Assembly (NCBI GenBank): GCA_963836405.1
Contig: CAWIJL010000018.1
Location: forward strand, 1-64,000
Length of the DNA: 64,000 nt
Source of the DNA: CAWIJJ01 sp963836405
Lineage (GTDB): Bacteria > Acidobacteriota > Terriglobia > Bryobacterales > Bryobacteraceae
Reading direction: 5' to 3'
A model generated the notes under the pieces. It had not been told where the DNA came from, did not search any database, and saw only the letters and a list, made by a program, of their open reading frames with translations. A program made the translations under genes and the position numbers. Position 1 is the stretch's first letter; every line of letters starts with the position of its first letter. Positions 16,869-26,737 of this stretch are shown piece by piece.

Positions 16869-18113
16869 ATGCTTTTTCCTCAGGTTTCCCGGGTCTTCAT
16901 GGCGTTGCTGTTTACGGCTCTTCCTTTGCTGTGCGCCGAATCCGACGCACGGGCCATCGACGCCGTCATCGTCCAGCGGCACATGCCGTTCGGCACCATT
17001 TTGAACCCGATCTTCGCGAGCGATCGCGAAAGCATAGCGGCTTATACCCGCGGCGGCGACTCCGCGCTATGGACAGGCCACTACCTGGCCGCCGAAGCGT
17101 TTCGCTACCGGGTCACGCGCTCGCCGGAGGCGCTGGCGAATGTGCGCGCCGCTCTCGCCGGGCTGACGTTGCTGGTGGATGTGACGGGCCGCGACTTGCT
17201 GGCGCGCTGCGCGGTGCCGGCGGATTCGCCCTACGCCGCCGGGATACGCAGCGAAGAATCGGTACACGGCTCGTACCCGGCGACGCTGAACGGGCGGGAC
17301 TGGATCTGGATCGGCCACACGTCCCGTGACCAGTATTCGGGGGCTTTCTTCGGACTGGGCACGGCCTTCGACCTGGTGCCGGATCCCGGCATCCGGGCGT
17401 CGGTCGCGGCTCTCGCGACGCGCCTGCTGCAAAAGCTGATGGATTGGAACTGGAACATCGTCATGCCGGACGGGTCGGTGAGCACGACGTTCATTATTCG
17501 TCCCGACCAGCAACTTACGCTGCTCCAGGTGGGCCGGCACGTCAACCCGCAGCGTTTTGAATCCGAATATTCGAGCTTCGCTTCGAGCCACGCTTTCCTG
17601 GTTTCGCTACCGCTCGCGATCGACTCGGCCGACGAGCACAGCTCCTACTTTAAGTTCAATCTGGCCTATATCAATCTATTCAGCCTTCTGCGCCTCGAAA
17701 AAGACGGGAGCACCCGCCGTCTTTACGAGAACGCGTATTCGGTGGTTCGCGGCACGACCCGCACGCACCAGAACGCGCATTTCAACATGATCGACCGGGC
17801 CCTGCACGGCCCGGACGAGGCTCGCGACAACCAAACGCGGCAACTGCTGGATGCCTGGCTACAGCGTCCGCGAGGGGACGTTTTCGTAGACTGGCGCGGC
17901 CGCATTCCGACTTGCGGCGACCCGGAGAACGCCTGCTTGCCGATTCCGGTGGCGGAACGGCCGCCGTCGGATTTCGTATGGCAGACGAATCCTTTCCAGA
18001 TGCGGGGAGGGGGAGCGGGCCTGATCGAGACGGCGGGAATCGACTACATACTGCCTTACTGGATGGCGCGTTACTATCGCGTGATTGCGGGCAGCCGTCC
18101 GGTCCGGAGGTAG
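16869..18113 (+). CDS. Secreted protein of unknown function
   Basis: ATG 16869 (or 16899) leads into a hydrophobic stretch (FMALLFTALPLLCAESDA) that looks like a signal peptide. The mature part of about 390 residues is rich in aromatic residues and has an alpha/alpha-barrel feel, with patterns such as YTRGGDSALWTGHYLAAEAFRY and YLENAYSVVRG spaced like glycosidase-type toroids. I cannot assign a family. It is divergent from the DUF5655-glnA run and faces the terminator of the next gene. The start is chosen from the signal peptide; the frame is open further upstream through the divergent gene, which is clearly not coding. Confidence 0.72.
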   Translation: MLFPQVSRVFMALLFTALPLLCAESDARAIDAVIVQRHMPFGTILNPIFASDRESIAAYTRGGDSALWTGHYLAAEAFRYRVTRSPEALANVRAALAGLTLLVDVTGRDLLARCAVPADSPYAAGIRSEESVHGSYPATLNGRDWIWIGHTSRDQYSGAFFGLGTAFDLVPDPGIRASVAALATRLLQKLMDWNWNIVMPDGSVSTTFIIRPDQQLTLLQVGRHVNPQRFESEYSSFASSHAFLVSLPLAIDSADEHSSYFKFNLAYINLFSLLRLEKDGSTRRLYENAYSVVRGTTRTHQNAHFNMIDRALHGPDEARDNQTRQLLDAWLQRPRGDVFVDWRGRIPTCGDPENACLPIPVAERPPSDFVWQTNPFQMRGGGAGLIETAGIDYILPYWMARYYRVIAGSRPVRR

Positions 18114-18117
18114 GGGC

Positions 18118-18161
18118 AAAAAAATTCCAGGCGGACGCTGTTTGGAAGCGAGGCCGCCTGG
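18118..18161 (-). terminator. Intrinsic terminator of the small exported-protein gene
   Basis: Read on the minus strand, CCAGGCGG (18161-18154) pairs exactly with CCGCCTGG (18134-18127) around a ~19-base loop and is followed by AATTTTTTT. This is a standard rho-independent terminator for the gene at 18227-18628. Confidence 0.8.
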
Positions 18162-18226
18162 AGAAGTAGGAACGTTTGCTAACGCGCGCGGATCGGCAGC
18201 ACACGCCGGGAGCGCGGTTCGGGCGA

Positions 18227-18628
18227 TTAGGTGGTGGCCTTTTTCGCGGTTACTTCGTTGGTCATCGGGTTGCCATCGCGACCCTGGTTGGTGATCTTCA
18301 GCTTGATTTCGTTCCCGGAGATGGTTCCCGAATACTGCGTTTTGATGGTCATGTCGCCCATGGTGCGGGAGGTGGTGAAGGAGATGTTGTCGCCATCCAC
18401 TTTGCCTTCGCTGATGGGAGTTTCCATCGCGTTGCCATCGCGGCCGGGGCGGCTGACATTGCCGGTGAGGTTGTTGCCGGCAGCAGTCAGGTTCAAGGTC
18501 ACCGTGACGGGATTTCCGCCCTGGCGCCCAGCTTGTTCATAGGTCCACTTGCCGGTCACGTCGGCCGCCATCGCGGCGAAAGCAACCACAAGCAGAAGCG
18601 TCGTTACAAAAAGCAGCTTTTTGGTCAT
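18227..18628 (-). CDS. Small exported protein with GRxGN repeats
   Basis: ATG 18628 begins a signal peptide (MTKKLLFVTTLLLVVAFAAMAA). The mature ~111 residues are Gly/Asn/Thr-rich and beta-like: VTGKWTYE, TLNLTAAGNNLTGNVS, EGKVDGDNISF, YSGTISGNEIKLKI. The motif G-R-x-G-N occurs three times. This resembles the small extracellular proteins of about 130 residues that are common in Acidobacteriota, whose function I do not know. The gene has its own terminator and about 200 bp of leader shared with the divergent NmrA-like gene. It is probably an independently regulated periplasmic or surface protein. Confidence 0.78.
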   Translation of the reverse strand: MTKKLLFVTTLLLVVAFAAMAADVTGKWTYEQAGRQGGNPVTVTLNLTAAGNNLTGNVSRPGRDGNAMETPISEGKVDGDNISFTTSRTMGDMTIKTQYSGTISGNEIKLKITNQGRDGNPMTNEVTAKKATT

Positions 18629-18826
18629 AGTGAATGCAAAGGCGTCTCTATTTTTGGGGCGGTTACGATTTTGCTCATTAAGATTTATTCTTTCGCGGGG
18701 GGTGAACGTCATGTATAACCCCTGCCTTTTCTGTATCTTTCGGCTACACCGTTTGGAGGTTACAGCGATGAACGGGGGGCCGGAACTGTTTAGCGACCAC
18801 CGTTGAGTCCCGGGCATCTGTTCATC

Positions 18827-19777
18827 ATGGCAGAACAAAAGACGATCGCCGTTTTAGGCGCGACTGGAGCACAGGGCGGAGGTCTGGTACGCGCGATTCA
18901 GTCGGATTCAAGCGGAGGATTCCGGGCTCGAGCGATTACGCGCAACGTGGAATCCGACAAGGCGAAAGCGCTGGCGGCGGGGGGCGCGGAAGTGGTCGCG
19001 GCCGACATCGGCGACGAGTCCAGCCTGCGCCGCGCTTTCGACGGCGCGGATGCGGCGTACTGCGTCACTTTCTTCTGGGACCACTTCTCGCCGGAACGGG
19101 AGTACGCCGAAGCCGAAGCGATGGCGCGTGCGGCGAAGGACGCAAAGCTGAAACATGTGATCTGGTCCACGCTTGAAGACACGCGGCGATGGGTGCCGCT
19201 GGACGACGACCGGATGCCGACGCTGATGGGCAAGTACAAGGTGCCGCACTTCGATGCGAAGGGCTCCGCCGATCGACTCTTCACCGAGTCCGGCGTGCCC
19301 ACGACATTGATGCTCACGTCTTTTTACTGGGACAACTTCATTTCCTTCGGGATGGGGCCGAAGCGCGGACCGGACGGCAAACTGGCGATCACGTTGCCGA
19401 TGGGAGACAAGAAACTTCCGGGAATCGCAGCGGAGGATATCGGCCGCTGCGCCTACGGCATTTTCCAGCGGGGCAAGGAATACCAGAATCGCGCGGTAGG
19501 AATTGCCGGAGGGCACCTGACGGGTGCGCAGATGGCCGCTTCATTTTCCAAAGTGCTGGGGCAGGAAGTGGTTTACAACGCCGTTACGCCCGAAGCGTAC
19601 CGCGGCTTCGGCTTCCCGGGAGCCGAGGACCTGGGAAACATGTTTCAGTTCAAGCGCGACTTTGAAGAGGTCTTCTGCGGGGCGAGGAACCTGGAGGAAT
19701 CGCGAAAGCTGAACCCGGCGTTGCAGACGTTCGATGAATGGCTGGCGGCGAACAAGGAGAGGATTGCGGTCGAGTAG
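18827..19777 (+). CDS. NmrA-family NAD(P)-binding protein
   Basis: The 316-residue Rossmann protein starts MAEQKTIAVLGATGAQGGGL, with the NAD(P) loop GATGAQGG. The later pattern (WSTLEDTRRWVP, HFDAKGSADRLF, LTSFYWDNF, IAAEDIGRCAYGIF) fits the NmrA/HSCARG branch of atypical short-chain dehydrogenases. These bind NAD(P)H and often act as redox sensors rather than as enzymes, and the usual Tyr-x-x-x-Lys catalytic pair is not evident. It is cytoplasmic. A partner is not obvious; the divergent gene encodes a small exported protein. Confidence 0.9.
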   Translation: MAEQKTIAVLGATGAQGGGLVRAIQSDSSGGFRARAITRNVESDKAKALAAGGAEVVAADIGDESSLRRAFDGADAAYCVTFFWDHFSPEREYAEAEAMARAAKDAKLKHVIWSTLEDTRRWVPLDDDRMPTLMGKYKVPHFDAKGSADRLFTESGVPTTLMLTSFYWDNFISFGMGPKRGPDGKLAITLPMGDKKLPGIAAEDIGRCAYGIFQRGKEYQNRAVGIAGGHLTGAQMAASFSKVLGQEVVYNAVTPEAYRGFGFPGAEDLGNMFQFKRDFEEVFCGARNLEESRKLNPALQTFDEWLAANKERIAVE

Positions 19778-19780
19778 AGG

Positions 19781-19922
19781 CGGCTATCGGCTATCGGCTA
19801 TCGGCTATCGGCGGTCGGTGTGGGCAAGTTCAAGGGCTCGCTCACGCTCGCTGGTCAGTCGCAAGTCAGAAGCTTTTAGTGACGCCGACGGCATGTTCGC
19901 GGTTTGGCCGATAGCCGATAGC
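19781..19922. repeat. CGGCTAT heptamer array with a distant inverted copy
   Basis: Positions 19781-19806 hold the unit CGGCTAT repeated about 3.7 times. The reverse complement, GCCGATAGCCGATAGC, occurs at 19907-19922. The two arms can pair over 16 bp around a ~95-base loop. The element fills the whole gap between the convergent NmrA-like and TonB-receptor genes. Confidence 0.85.
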
Positions 19923-19931
19923 TGACAGCCA

Positions 19932-22865
19932 TCAAAACGCGGCGCGGATGGAGAACTGGAGGGAGCGGGCGGGCAACTGATTGGTAATTCCGGTGAGAGG
20001 GGCGCGGAAACCGGCGCCCGGGGCGGCGCCGTTGCCGTAGGTGCCGCTGTAGCCGATGAAGTTGGGGTGGTTGAAGACGTTGAACGCCTCGATGCGCGGG
20101 GCGATGCGCAGGCGCTCGCCGAAAAACGTGAAGGGACGTTCGAGGAACGGGGAGACCTCGTAAACGGGGCGGCCGCGGCCGGCATTGCGGCCTACCACCA
20201 CGCCATCGATCACGGGGCGGTCGGTGGTGCCGCCGGTGTCGCCGCTGTTATTCAGGCCGGTCACGTAGTTGTACGGGAGGCCGGTGCCGAGCGTCACCAC
20301 CCAGCCGAAATCGATCGCGCCCGGGGCCACCCAGACGCCGCTGAACACGAAGCGATGGCGCTGGTCGAAGATCGCATTGCCGTATTCGATGTGTCCGGTG
20401 AAGTTCGGATCGTTGGGGTTCTGGCCGGGCACATCGGGATCCACATTTGCGAGCGCGTGGGACCAGGTGTAGCTGGCGAGCATGGAGAGCCCGCGCGTGA
20501 AGCGATGGCGCAGGTTCACGTCGAGGGCGTTGTAGCTGGCATAGCCATCGTTGACATCGCTTTGAACAAGCGCATAGGGCGGCTGCGGATTAGAGGCCGC
20601 GGCCGGGTTGCACGTGCCGCCGCGCTGCGCGTACCACCAGATCCAGAATGGCCGGGTGCAGTTCGCCGCTTGCGCGCTGCGCACCTGGCCGGGGGCGGTA
20701 CGGATGAAGGGCGCAGGGGGATCGACGTCGCGCGGCCGGTTGATGCGCGACGTGTGGGAGCCGACATAATCGACGCTCAAGACCCAGTCCGCGGCGAGCC
20801 GCCGTTCGAGGCCGAGCGTCCACTGTTCCGAGTACGGGTTGAGCAGCCTGTCCTGGTAGCCGGTGAGGACGGAGGTAGGGAGAAACGCGTCGATGGCCGC
20901 GCTGTCGCCAGGACGGATGTAGAGGCTGCGCAAGGGGACGGCGGCGCCCGAGGGGAAAGCCGGGAGCGGCGCCGCGGAAACGGAGGCGGGGAAACCGATC
21001 TGCCCGGGCGCGGCGGTGTAGTTGAAGACTCCGGTGGGGCCGGTGAGGGCCCAGTTGGCGGCGAGATTATCGACGATCTGCGAATAGTAGATGCCGGCGC
21101 CGCCGCGGATCACGGTTTGGCCGTCGCCATGCGGGTTGTAGGAAAAGCCCAGGCGCGGCGCGAAGCCGTGGGTGGAATCGGTGAACGTCTGGCGCTCGTA
21201 GCGGAGGCCGAGGTTGAGGGTGAGATCGGGACGGACGCGATAGTCGTCCTGGGCGAACAGCGACCAGAGCGCGTCGGTGACGCGGTAATCGGCGTTGCCG
21301 TAACTCTGGGTATAGCTGCGAACGTTGGCGATGTTATTGAGGTAGGCCGCGCTCTCGCATACGCTCAGCGGCTGGGTGCAGGCGTTGTAAACGAACTGGC
21401 CGAGAAAGATCGGGCCGCCGAACTCCTTGCTGTTGCCGCCGTTGCGCGCGATCAGGACGTCGGCGCCGAATTTCAACTGGTGGCGTCCGGCGACGGCGGA
21501 GATCGTGTCCGCGAACTGGTATTGCCGGGTGGCGAGAAGGGCGGACTGGGAGGTGCCGCTGGTGAAGGTGCCGCCGGTGGAGACGGGCACTTGAAACTGC
21601 GTGCCGTAGACTACGGGATCGAACTGGGTGATGGGGGAACCGAGTTGAAATTGCAGCCGCAGGTTGTTGACCAGGTTAGGCCCGAGAACGGCGGTCTCGC
21701 CGGCCTCGACCGAATAGGTGCGGCGGCGGAAGACGCGCGCGACGGAAGGCAGGTTGTTTCCGCCGACGGTTCCGTTCGGGTTGGTATCGTGATAGCCGTC
21801 AACCTGGGCGCGCAGAAACACGTTGTTGTTGGCGTTGATTTCGCGATCGAGCCGCGCGAGGCCGAGCCAGCCGCGGTAGTACCCGACGTAGATGCCCGGC
21901 GCGAGTGGAGAGGTAATGGGCGACCCGCGTTCCTGCCTGCTCCATTCGCCGGATACGGCGAAATGCGTGCGGCCGCCGGACCCGAACGGTCCCGAGAGCG
22001 CGGCGGCGGTCTGGTCGAGTTTGTCGCTGGTGATGGCATTGCCGTTGGAGGCGGAGGCGGCGGTATAGCCGGAAAGGGCGGCGGCCGTATCGGCGGGCCT
22101 CCAGAGCTCCAGCAATTCTCCGTGCAATTCGCTGCCGCCGCTGTGCGTGACCACGTTGACGACGCTGCCGGTGCTACCGCCGTACTCGGCCGAGAAGGCG
22201 TTGGCGAGCACGGTCATCTCCTGGACCGAGGTGAGCGGGAGGTTGCTGAACATGGTCTGGCGGCCCCAACTGTCGTTGCCGGTTGCGCCGTCCACGACGA
22301 ACGTGGTTTGGCGACGGCCGGCGCCGTTGGTGGTGAACAGGTTCTGGTTCATGAACACGTCGCCCTGGTTCAGGGCGGGCCGGTTGGCGGCACTGAGGAG
22401 CGGCAGGTAGCTGACGCGGCGGCCGAGCAGGGGCGTGCGGCGGACAGTTTCGGCATCGAGATACACGCCCACCTGCGGGGCGTCGGCGCGTACTTCTCCG
22501 GCGACACCGGTGACCACCATTTCGGTATGTCCGCCGGAAACGCTCATCTCGAGCGTCAGTTCGGCGGTGGCGCCGCCCACGAGGGTCAGGGCGGCGGCGC
22601 GGGCGTCGGTAAATCCTTTTTTGGCGGCGACGATTTCGTACTTGCCGTTAATCGGTAGGCCGGCGAAGGTGAAGCGGCCCGACTCGTCGGTGGTGGTGGT
22701 GCGCTCGAGCCCGACCCAGGCATTTTTCGCTACGACCGCGGCGCCCGCAACCGCCGCATGGCTGGCATCGTTCACCCGGCCTTTGATGGTCGCCGTGTCT
22801 GGGGTTTGCGCGGCGAGCGGCAGGACAGCGGCAAGCGTGACGGCGAGAAGCAATCGGCAGTGCAT
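19932..22865 (-). CDS. TonB-dependent receptor, Oar-like, with carboxypeptidase-regulatory-like domain
   Basis: The 977-residue outer-membrane protein has a signal peptide (MHCRLLLAVTLAAVLPLAAQ), a carboxypeptidase-regulatory-like beta-sandwich (~25-105; ATIKGRVNDASHAAVAGA), a plug region (~115-240; VVDGATGNDSW, VNVVTHSGG) and a long beta-barrel ending in the aromatic QFSIRAAF. Such receptors are abundant in Acidobacteriota and take up large or complexed substrates with TonB energy, or act in adhesion. It lies 60 bp after the M56 peptidase gene on the same strand, so it may end the operon starting at uvrA, or have its own promoter in those 60 bp. The ligand is unknown. Confidence 0.92.
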   Translation of the reverse strand: MHCRLLLAVTLAAVLPLAAQTPDTATIKGRVNDASHAAVAGAAVVAKNAWVGLERTTTTDESGRFTFAGLPINGKYEIVAAKKGFTDARAAALTLVGGATAELTLEMSVSGGHTEMVVTGVAGEVRADAPQVGVYLDAETVRRTPLLGRRVSYLPLLSAANRPALNQGDVFMNQNLFTTNGAGRRQTTFVVDGATGNDSWGRQTMFSNLPLTSVQEMTVLANAFSAEYGGSTGSVVNVVTHSGGSELHGELLELWRPADTAAALSGYTAASASNGNAITSDKLDQTAAALSGPFGSGGRTHFAVSGEWSRQERGSPITSPLAPGIYVGYYRGWLGLARLDREINANNNVFLRAQVDGYHDTNPNGTVGGNNLPSVARVFRRRTYSVEAGETAVLGPNLVNNLRLQFQLGSPITQFDPVVYGTQFQVPVSTGGTFTSGTSQSALLATRQYQFADTISAVAGRHQLKFGADVLIARNGGNSKEFGGPIFLGQFVYNACTQPLSVCESAAYLNNIANVRSYTQSYGNADYRVTDALWSLFAQDDYRVRPDLTLNLGLRYERQTFTDSTHGFAPRLGFSYNPHGDGQTVIRGGAGIYYSQIVDNLAANWALTGPTGVFNYTAAPGQIGFPASVSAAPLPAFPSGAAVPLRSLYIRPGDSAAIDAFLPTSVLTGYQDRLLNPYSEQWTLGLERRLAADWVLSVDYVGSHTSRINRPRDVDPPAPFIRTAPGQVRSAQAANCTRPFWIWWYAQRGGTCNPAAASNPQPPYALVQSDVNDGYASYNALDVNLRHRFTRGLSMLASYTWSHALANVDPDVPGQNPNDPNFTGHIEYGNAIFDQRHRFVFSGVWVAPGAIDFGWVVTLGTGLPYNYVTGLNNSGDTGGTTDRPVIDGVVVGRNAGRGRPVYEVSPFLERPFTFFGERLRIAPRIEAFNVFNHPNFIGYSGTYGNGAAPGAGFRAPLTGITNQLPARSLQFSIRAAF

Positions 22866-22925
22866 AGGGGAGGGTTTCAGGGTAGCGCGACGGTTCCGGC
22901 TACTACCACTGCTCGTAGTTGCGGG

Positions 22926-23897
22926 TCAGCGCATGAGCTGTTCGAGGGCGGCGTGTACGATTGTGGACATGCGCGCCGGAATCGCCAGGGTCGTGACGGC
23001 GACCAGCACAGCGGCAAGGGTGAGGGCCTTCACGGAAACGATCGGGGGACAGGGAGGATGGGGAGGGGCCAGCAAGCGGTCGATACGCCCGGGCAGGTCC
23101 ACCGATGCGGCCATCGGGCTGCTTACGAGCCAGCCGGGATGAGCCGGGCCGCCAAGCCGCGAAACGCGCAGCAGGGCGGATGCCAGCGAAACGGAAACGC
23201 AGGGATCGCCGGCGACGGCGTCGTCGTCGGCCGCCCATTCGGTGAGGCGCGCCCAGGTCAGTTCCAGGCGGCGCAGTCCGCTCCAGCCGGGCAGCAAGCC
23301 GGGGACGGCGAGAATCAGGAGGCGCTTCAGGTTGTCGCGGGAGGCGCGGTGGGCGCGCTCGTGGCGGAGCGCCACCGCCAACTGGTCGGCAGTGAGCGCC
23401 TGCAGGGTTTCACTCGACAGGATGAGGCGGGGCCGGGCCACGCCGGCGAGCATCATGGACGGAGCGCCGGCGCCGAGCATGCAGGCCGGCCGATCTTCGC
23501 CGGGCAGTTTCACGCTCCTGCCCGCCTGCAGGCACACTCTGAGGTACCGCGCGGATTTTCCGGCCGCATAGACGGCGCGGGCCAGCGATGCGACCCAGAG
23601 GAAGAGCCCGACGGCAGCGGCGATCATGCAGACGGCGGAGGCCTTTTCGGACGCCTCCAGCGATTCATGCAGAAGGTAGGAGGGAACGCAGATCAACAAT
23701 ACGGCCGCCAGCGCGAGAACCGACGGAGCCAGCCGGAGAGCTAACGCCAGCCTTGCTCCCGAGCGGGGACGCAACCGGCCGGTGAGGTTTACGGCAAGCG
23801 GCGATGCGGCGGCCACAATGGCTGCAATCGTCAGATGGAGGATGGCGAAGCACGCCAGCGAAAGGCAGACCAGCCTCGGCAGGTAATCCAGTGTCAC
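22926..23897 (-). CDS. M56 family (BlaR1-like) membrane metallopeptidase
   Basis: The 323-residue protein has several membrane helices (N-terminal ~8-30, ~55-75, ~88-108, C-terminal ~285-305) and the zinc motif His179-Glu180-x-x-His183 (RHERAH) with a further acidic ligand in WAADDDAV. In the BlaR1/MecR1 family this domain cuts the paired BlaI repressor after an external signal. There is no long extracellular sensor domain, so the sensed signal must be read by the membrane part or a partner. ATGA overlap with the BlaI gene fixes the pairing. Confidence 0.92.
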   Translation of the reverse strand: MTLDYLPRLVCLSLACFAILHLTIAAIVAAASPLAVNLTGRLRPRSGARLALALRLAPSVLALAAVLLICVPSYLLHESLEASEKASAVCMIAAAVGLFLWVASLARAVYAAGKSARYLRVCLQAGRSVKLPGEDRPACMLGAGAPSMMLAGVARPRLILSSETLQALTADQLAVALRHERAHRASRDNLKRLLILAVPGLLPGWSGLRRLELTWARLTEWAADDDAVAGDPCVSVSLASALLRVSRLGGPAHPGWLVSSPMAASVDLPGRIDRLLAPPHPPCPPIVSVKALTLAAVLVAVTTLAIPARMSTIVHAALEQLMR

Positions 23898-24349
23898 GCC
23901 TGCCTCCTTTCGTCGAGTTGTTTGCGGCGCGCCTGAATGCGGCGTTCGAGTTCATCCAGCAACTTTTCGTCCTGCTGTCCGACGGCATCGACGAGGCAGG
24001 AGACCAGCTCGCTGGACGGAGTGGGACCGGAAAGGAACGCCGCCAGCGCCTCGCCGGCGCGCTTCTGCTCCCATTCCCGCCGGGACAGGCGGGGAAGGTA
24101 GAGGAAGGCGCGCTCCGCCTTGCGCCGCTCCAGCACGCCCTTCTTGAAGAGGCGGTCCAACGTGGTCATCACGGTGGTGTAAGCGAGCGGACGCGCGAGG
24201 TGTTCCAGCACATCGTGGACGCAGGATTCGCCACGATCCCACAAAATCTCCATGACCGCGACCTCGAGGGGACCCAGCAAAGCGGGAGCGGAAAGCGGCG
24301 GACCTTTGAAGCGTCGCAGCACGGGAATACCGAATTCTAGCGCATTCAC
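23894..24349 (-). CDS. BlaI/MecI/CopY-family transcriptional repressor
   Basis: The 151-residue protein has the winged-helix core of BlaI repressors: LGPLEVAVMEILWDRGESCVHDVLEHL, then AYTTVMTTLDRLFKKGVLERRK, and a C-terminal dimerisation part. These repressors are cleaved by their M56 partner, here encoded immediately downstream with a 4-bp overlap. The upstream thioredoxin gene also overlaps it by 4 bp. The regulon is unknown; autoregulation of this operon, which includes a TonB receptor, is the simplest idea. Confidence 0.94.
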   Translation of the reverse strand: MNALEFGIPVLRRFKGPPLSAPALLGPLEVAVMEILWDRGESCVHDVLEHLARPLAYTTVMTTLDRLFKKGVLERRKAERAFLYLPRLSRREWEQKRAGEALAAFLSGPTPSSELVSCLVDAVGQQDEKLLDELERRIQARRKQLDERRQA

Positions 24350-24879
24350 TTTTTCCGCGGGGCGGCAGTTTTGGGCGCGGCGCCGCCGGCACCAAGGAGC
24401 CGGTCCAGTTCGGCCATCAACCCGTCACCTTCGAAGATCGACTGCGTGGTTGGGCCGTAACTGAAATGCCGGAAGATCATGCCCTGCGCGTCGATCAGAA
24501 AGACTTGCGGCAGGTCGAAGGTGGTGGTCAGCAGGTAGGAGTAGGCCGCCTGCCCCATATCGAAAAGGATCGGGTAGGCGACCTTTTGTTTTGCGATGTA
24601 CTGCGCCACGGTGGTCATATTGTCCGGGGGATTGGCGACGGCGACAATATTCAGGCGGGCGCCGTACTTCTGCTTGACTTTTTGCAGAACGCCGGCAAAG
24701 GCGCCGCAATGCGGGCAGCCCGTATTCATGAATTCGAGCAACAGCGGCTTGCCCCGGAAATCGTAGAGGTCGTGGACCTGCATTTTGCTGTCGGGCAGGG
24801 CGAAGCCGGGCGCGCGGCGGGGAGCGTCGGCGGCATGAAGTGCGCCGGCCGCGGCCAGCGCGAGGATGAATCGAAACAT
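24346..24879 (-). CDS. TlpA/ResA-like exported thioredoxin-fold protein
   Basis: ATG 24879 gives a signal peptide (MFRFILALAAAGALHA) and a 177-residue protein with a thioredoxin fold of the AhpC-TSA/TlpA type: APGFALPD, LLLEFMNTGCPHC with redox Cys55 and Cys58, and the cis-Pro region LPQVFLID. It probably reduces or isomerises disulfides outside the cytoplasm. The Lys/Ala-rich tail (TAAPRKK) is unstructured. It follows mtnA by 5 bp and overlaps blaI by 4 bp, so a link between redox stress and the BlaI/M56 switch is possible but unproven. Confidence 0.9.
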   Translation of the reverse strand: MFRFILALAAAGALHAADAPRRAPGFALPDSKMQVHDLYDFRGKPLLLEFMNTGCPHCGAFAGVLQKVKQKYGARLNIVAVANPPDNMTTVAQYIAKQKVAYPILFDMGQAAYSYLLTTTFDLPQVFLIDAQGMIFRHFSYGPTTQSIFEGDGLMAELDRLLGAGGAAPKTAAPRKK

Positions 24880-24884
24880 CGTCT

Positions 24885-25924
<1,040 letters not shown>

Positions 25925-25928
<4 letters not shown>

Positions 25929-26737
25929 GTCTGAGCAAAGTTTCCGAAGCTTACTGCAAAGAACAGTGCGTTGTAAGAAGCGTGCATGAGGGTGGCGGCT
26001 TTGGTGGAGCCGCTCACGTGACGCATCCAGCCAAAGGCCGATCCGGCCAGCGAGATCAGCACCACGTGGCGCCACGAGTAGCCGTATTCCTGAAAATGCA
26101 GCAGTCCGAAGGGGAGCGCTGCCAGCAGAATTCCCGGAACTGCGCCGAAGGTGCGGACCAGCAGCGGCTGGAGGAAGCCGCGAAAGGCGAGCTCTTCGCA
26201 GAGCGGGCCGACGGTGGTGCCGAACACGGCGAGAAGAATTACGGCGGAGCGCTCGCGCATGAGTTCGGTCATTGCGTTAGGGGTATTCGGGGTGCGCAGC
26301 AGGGTGCTGACGTAGGCAACCCCGAAGGCCGTAGCCACTCCGGCGGCGACGACGAGGGAAAATGGAATCCGAAAGGGAACCCAGCCGAGCGATTTCCAGA
26401 ACGGCTTTCCGTACTGCACGCGGAAGATCAGGGCGAGGGCGCCGAACAGCAGGAGATAACCGAGGAACTGCTCGGGAACCAGTTCCGCCGCCCGCAGGGT
26501 CGTCCGGATGCGCAGCAGGGTCAGAATCGTCCGCACCGTAAGCACGCCCACCAGGAGCGACGGAATCGCCAGCCCGGCAAACAGCAGAAAATCGGAATAC
26601 CCCCAGAACGGGTAGCGTTCGGGAGGCGGCTCCAGCGTGGGCGGAATGGCAGGCGGCGCTGTTTCCTCCGTGCTTCCCGGCGGCGGGACGGTTGCCGGGA
26701 CGAGAGTTTCGTCGCGGCGGTCTTCCGGCTGATCCAT
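25925..26737 (-). CDS. CPBP-family intramembrane metalloprotease
   Basis: The 270-residue membrane protein starts with a Pro-rich cytosolic tail (PPPGSTEETAPPAIPPTLEPPP) and then about seven helices. The CPBP/Abi motifs are present: EExxxR in CEELAFRGFLQPLL, F-x-x-x-H in FGLLHFQ, and H-x-x-x-N in HASYNALFF. These are relatives of the CAAX protease Rce1; bacterial members serve in processing or immunity to peptides. It overlaps the upstream unknown gene by one base (TGATG) and mtnA by four, so expression is coupled. Confidence 0.9.

Noticed and set aside
20067..22658. Plus-strand open frame of 863 codons
   Set aside because: It is antisense to the TonB receptor at 19932-22865 and shows the Gly/Ala/Arg/Glu-rich bias of a shadow frame.
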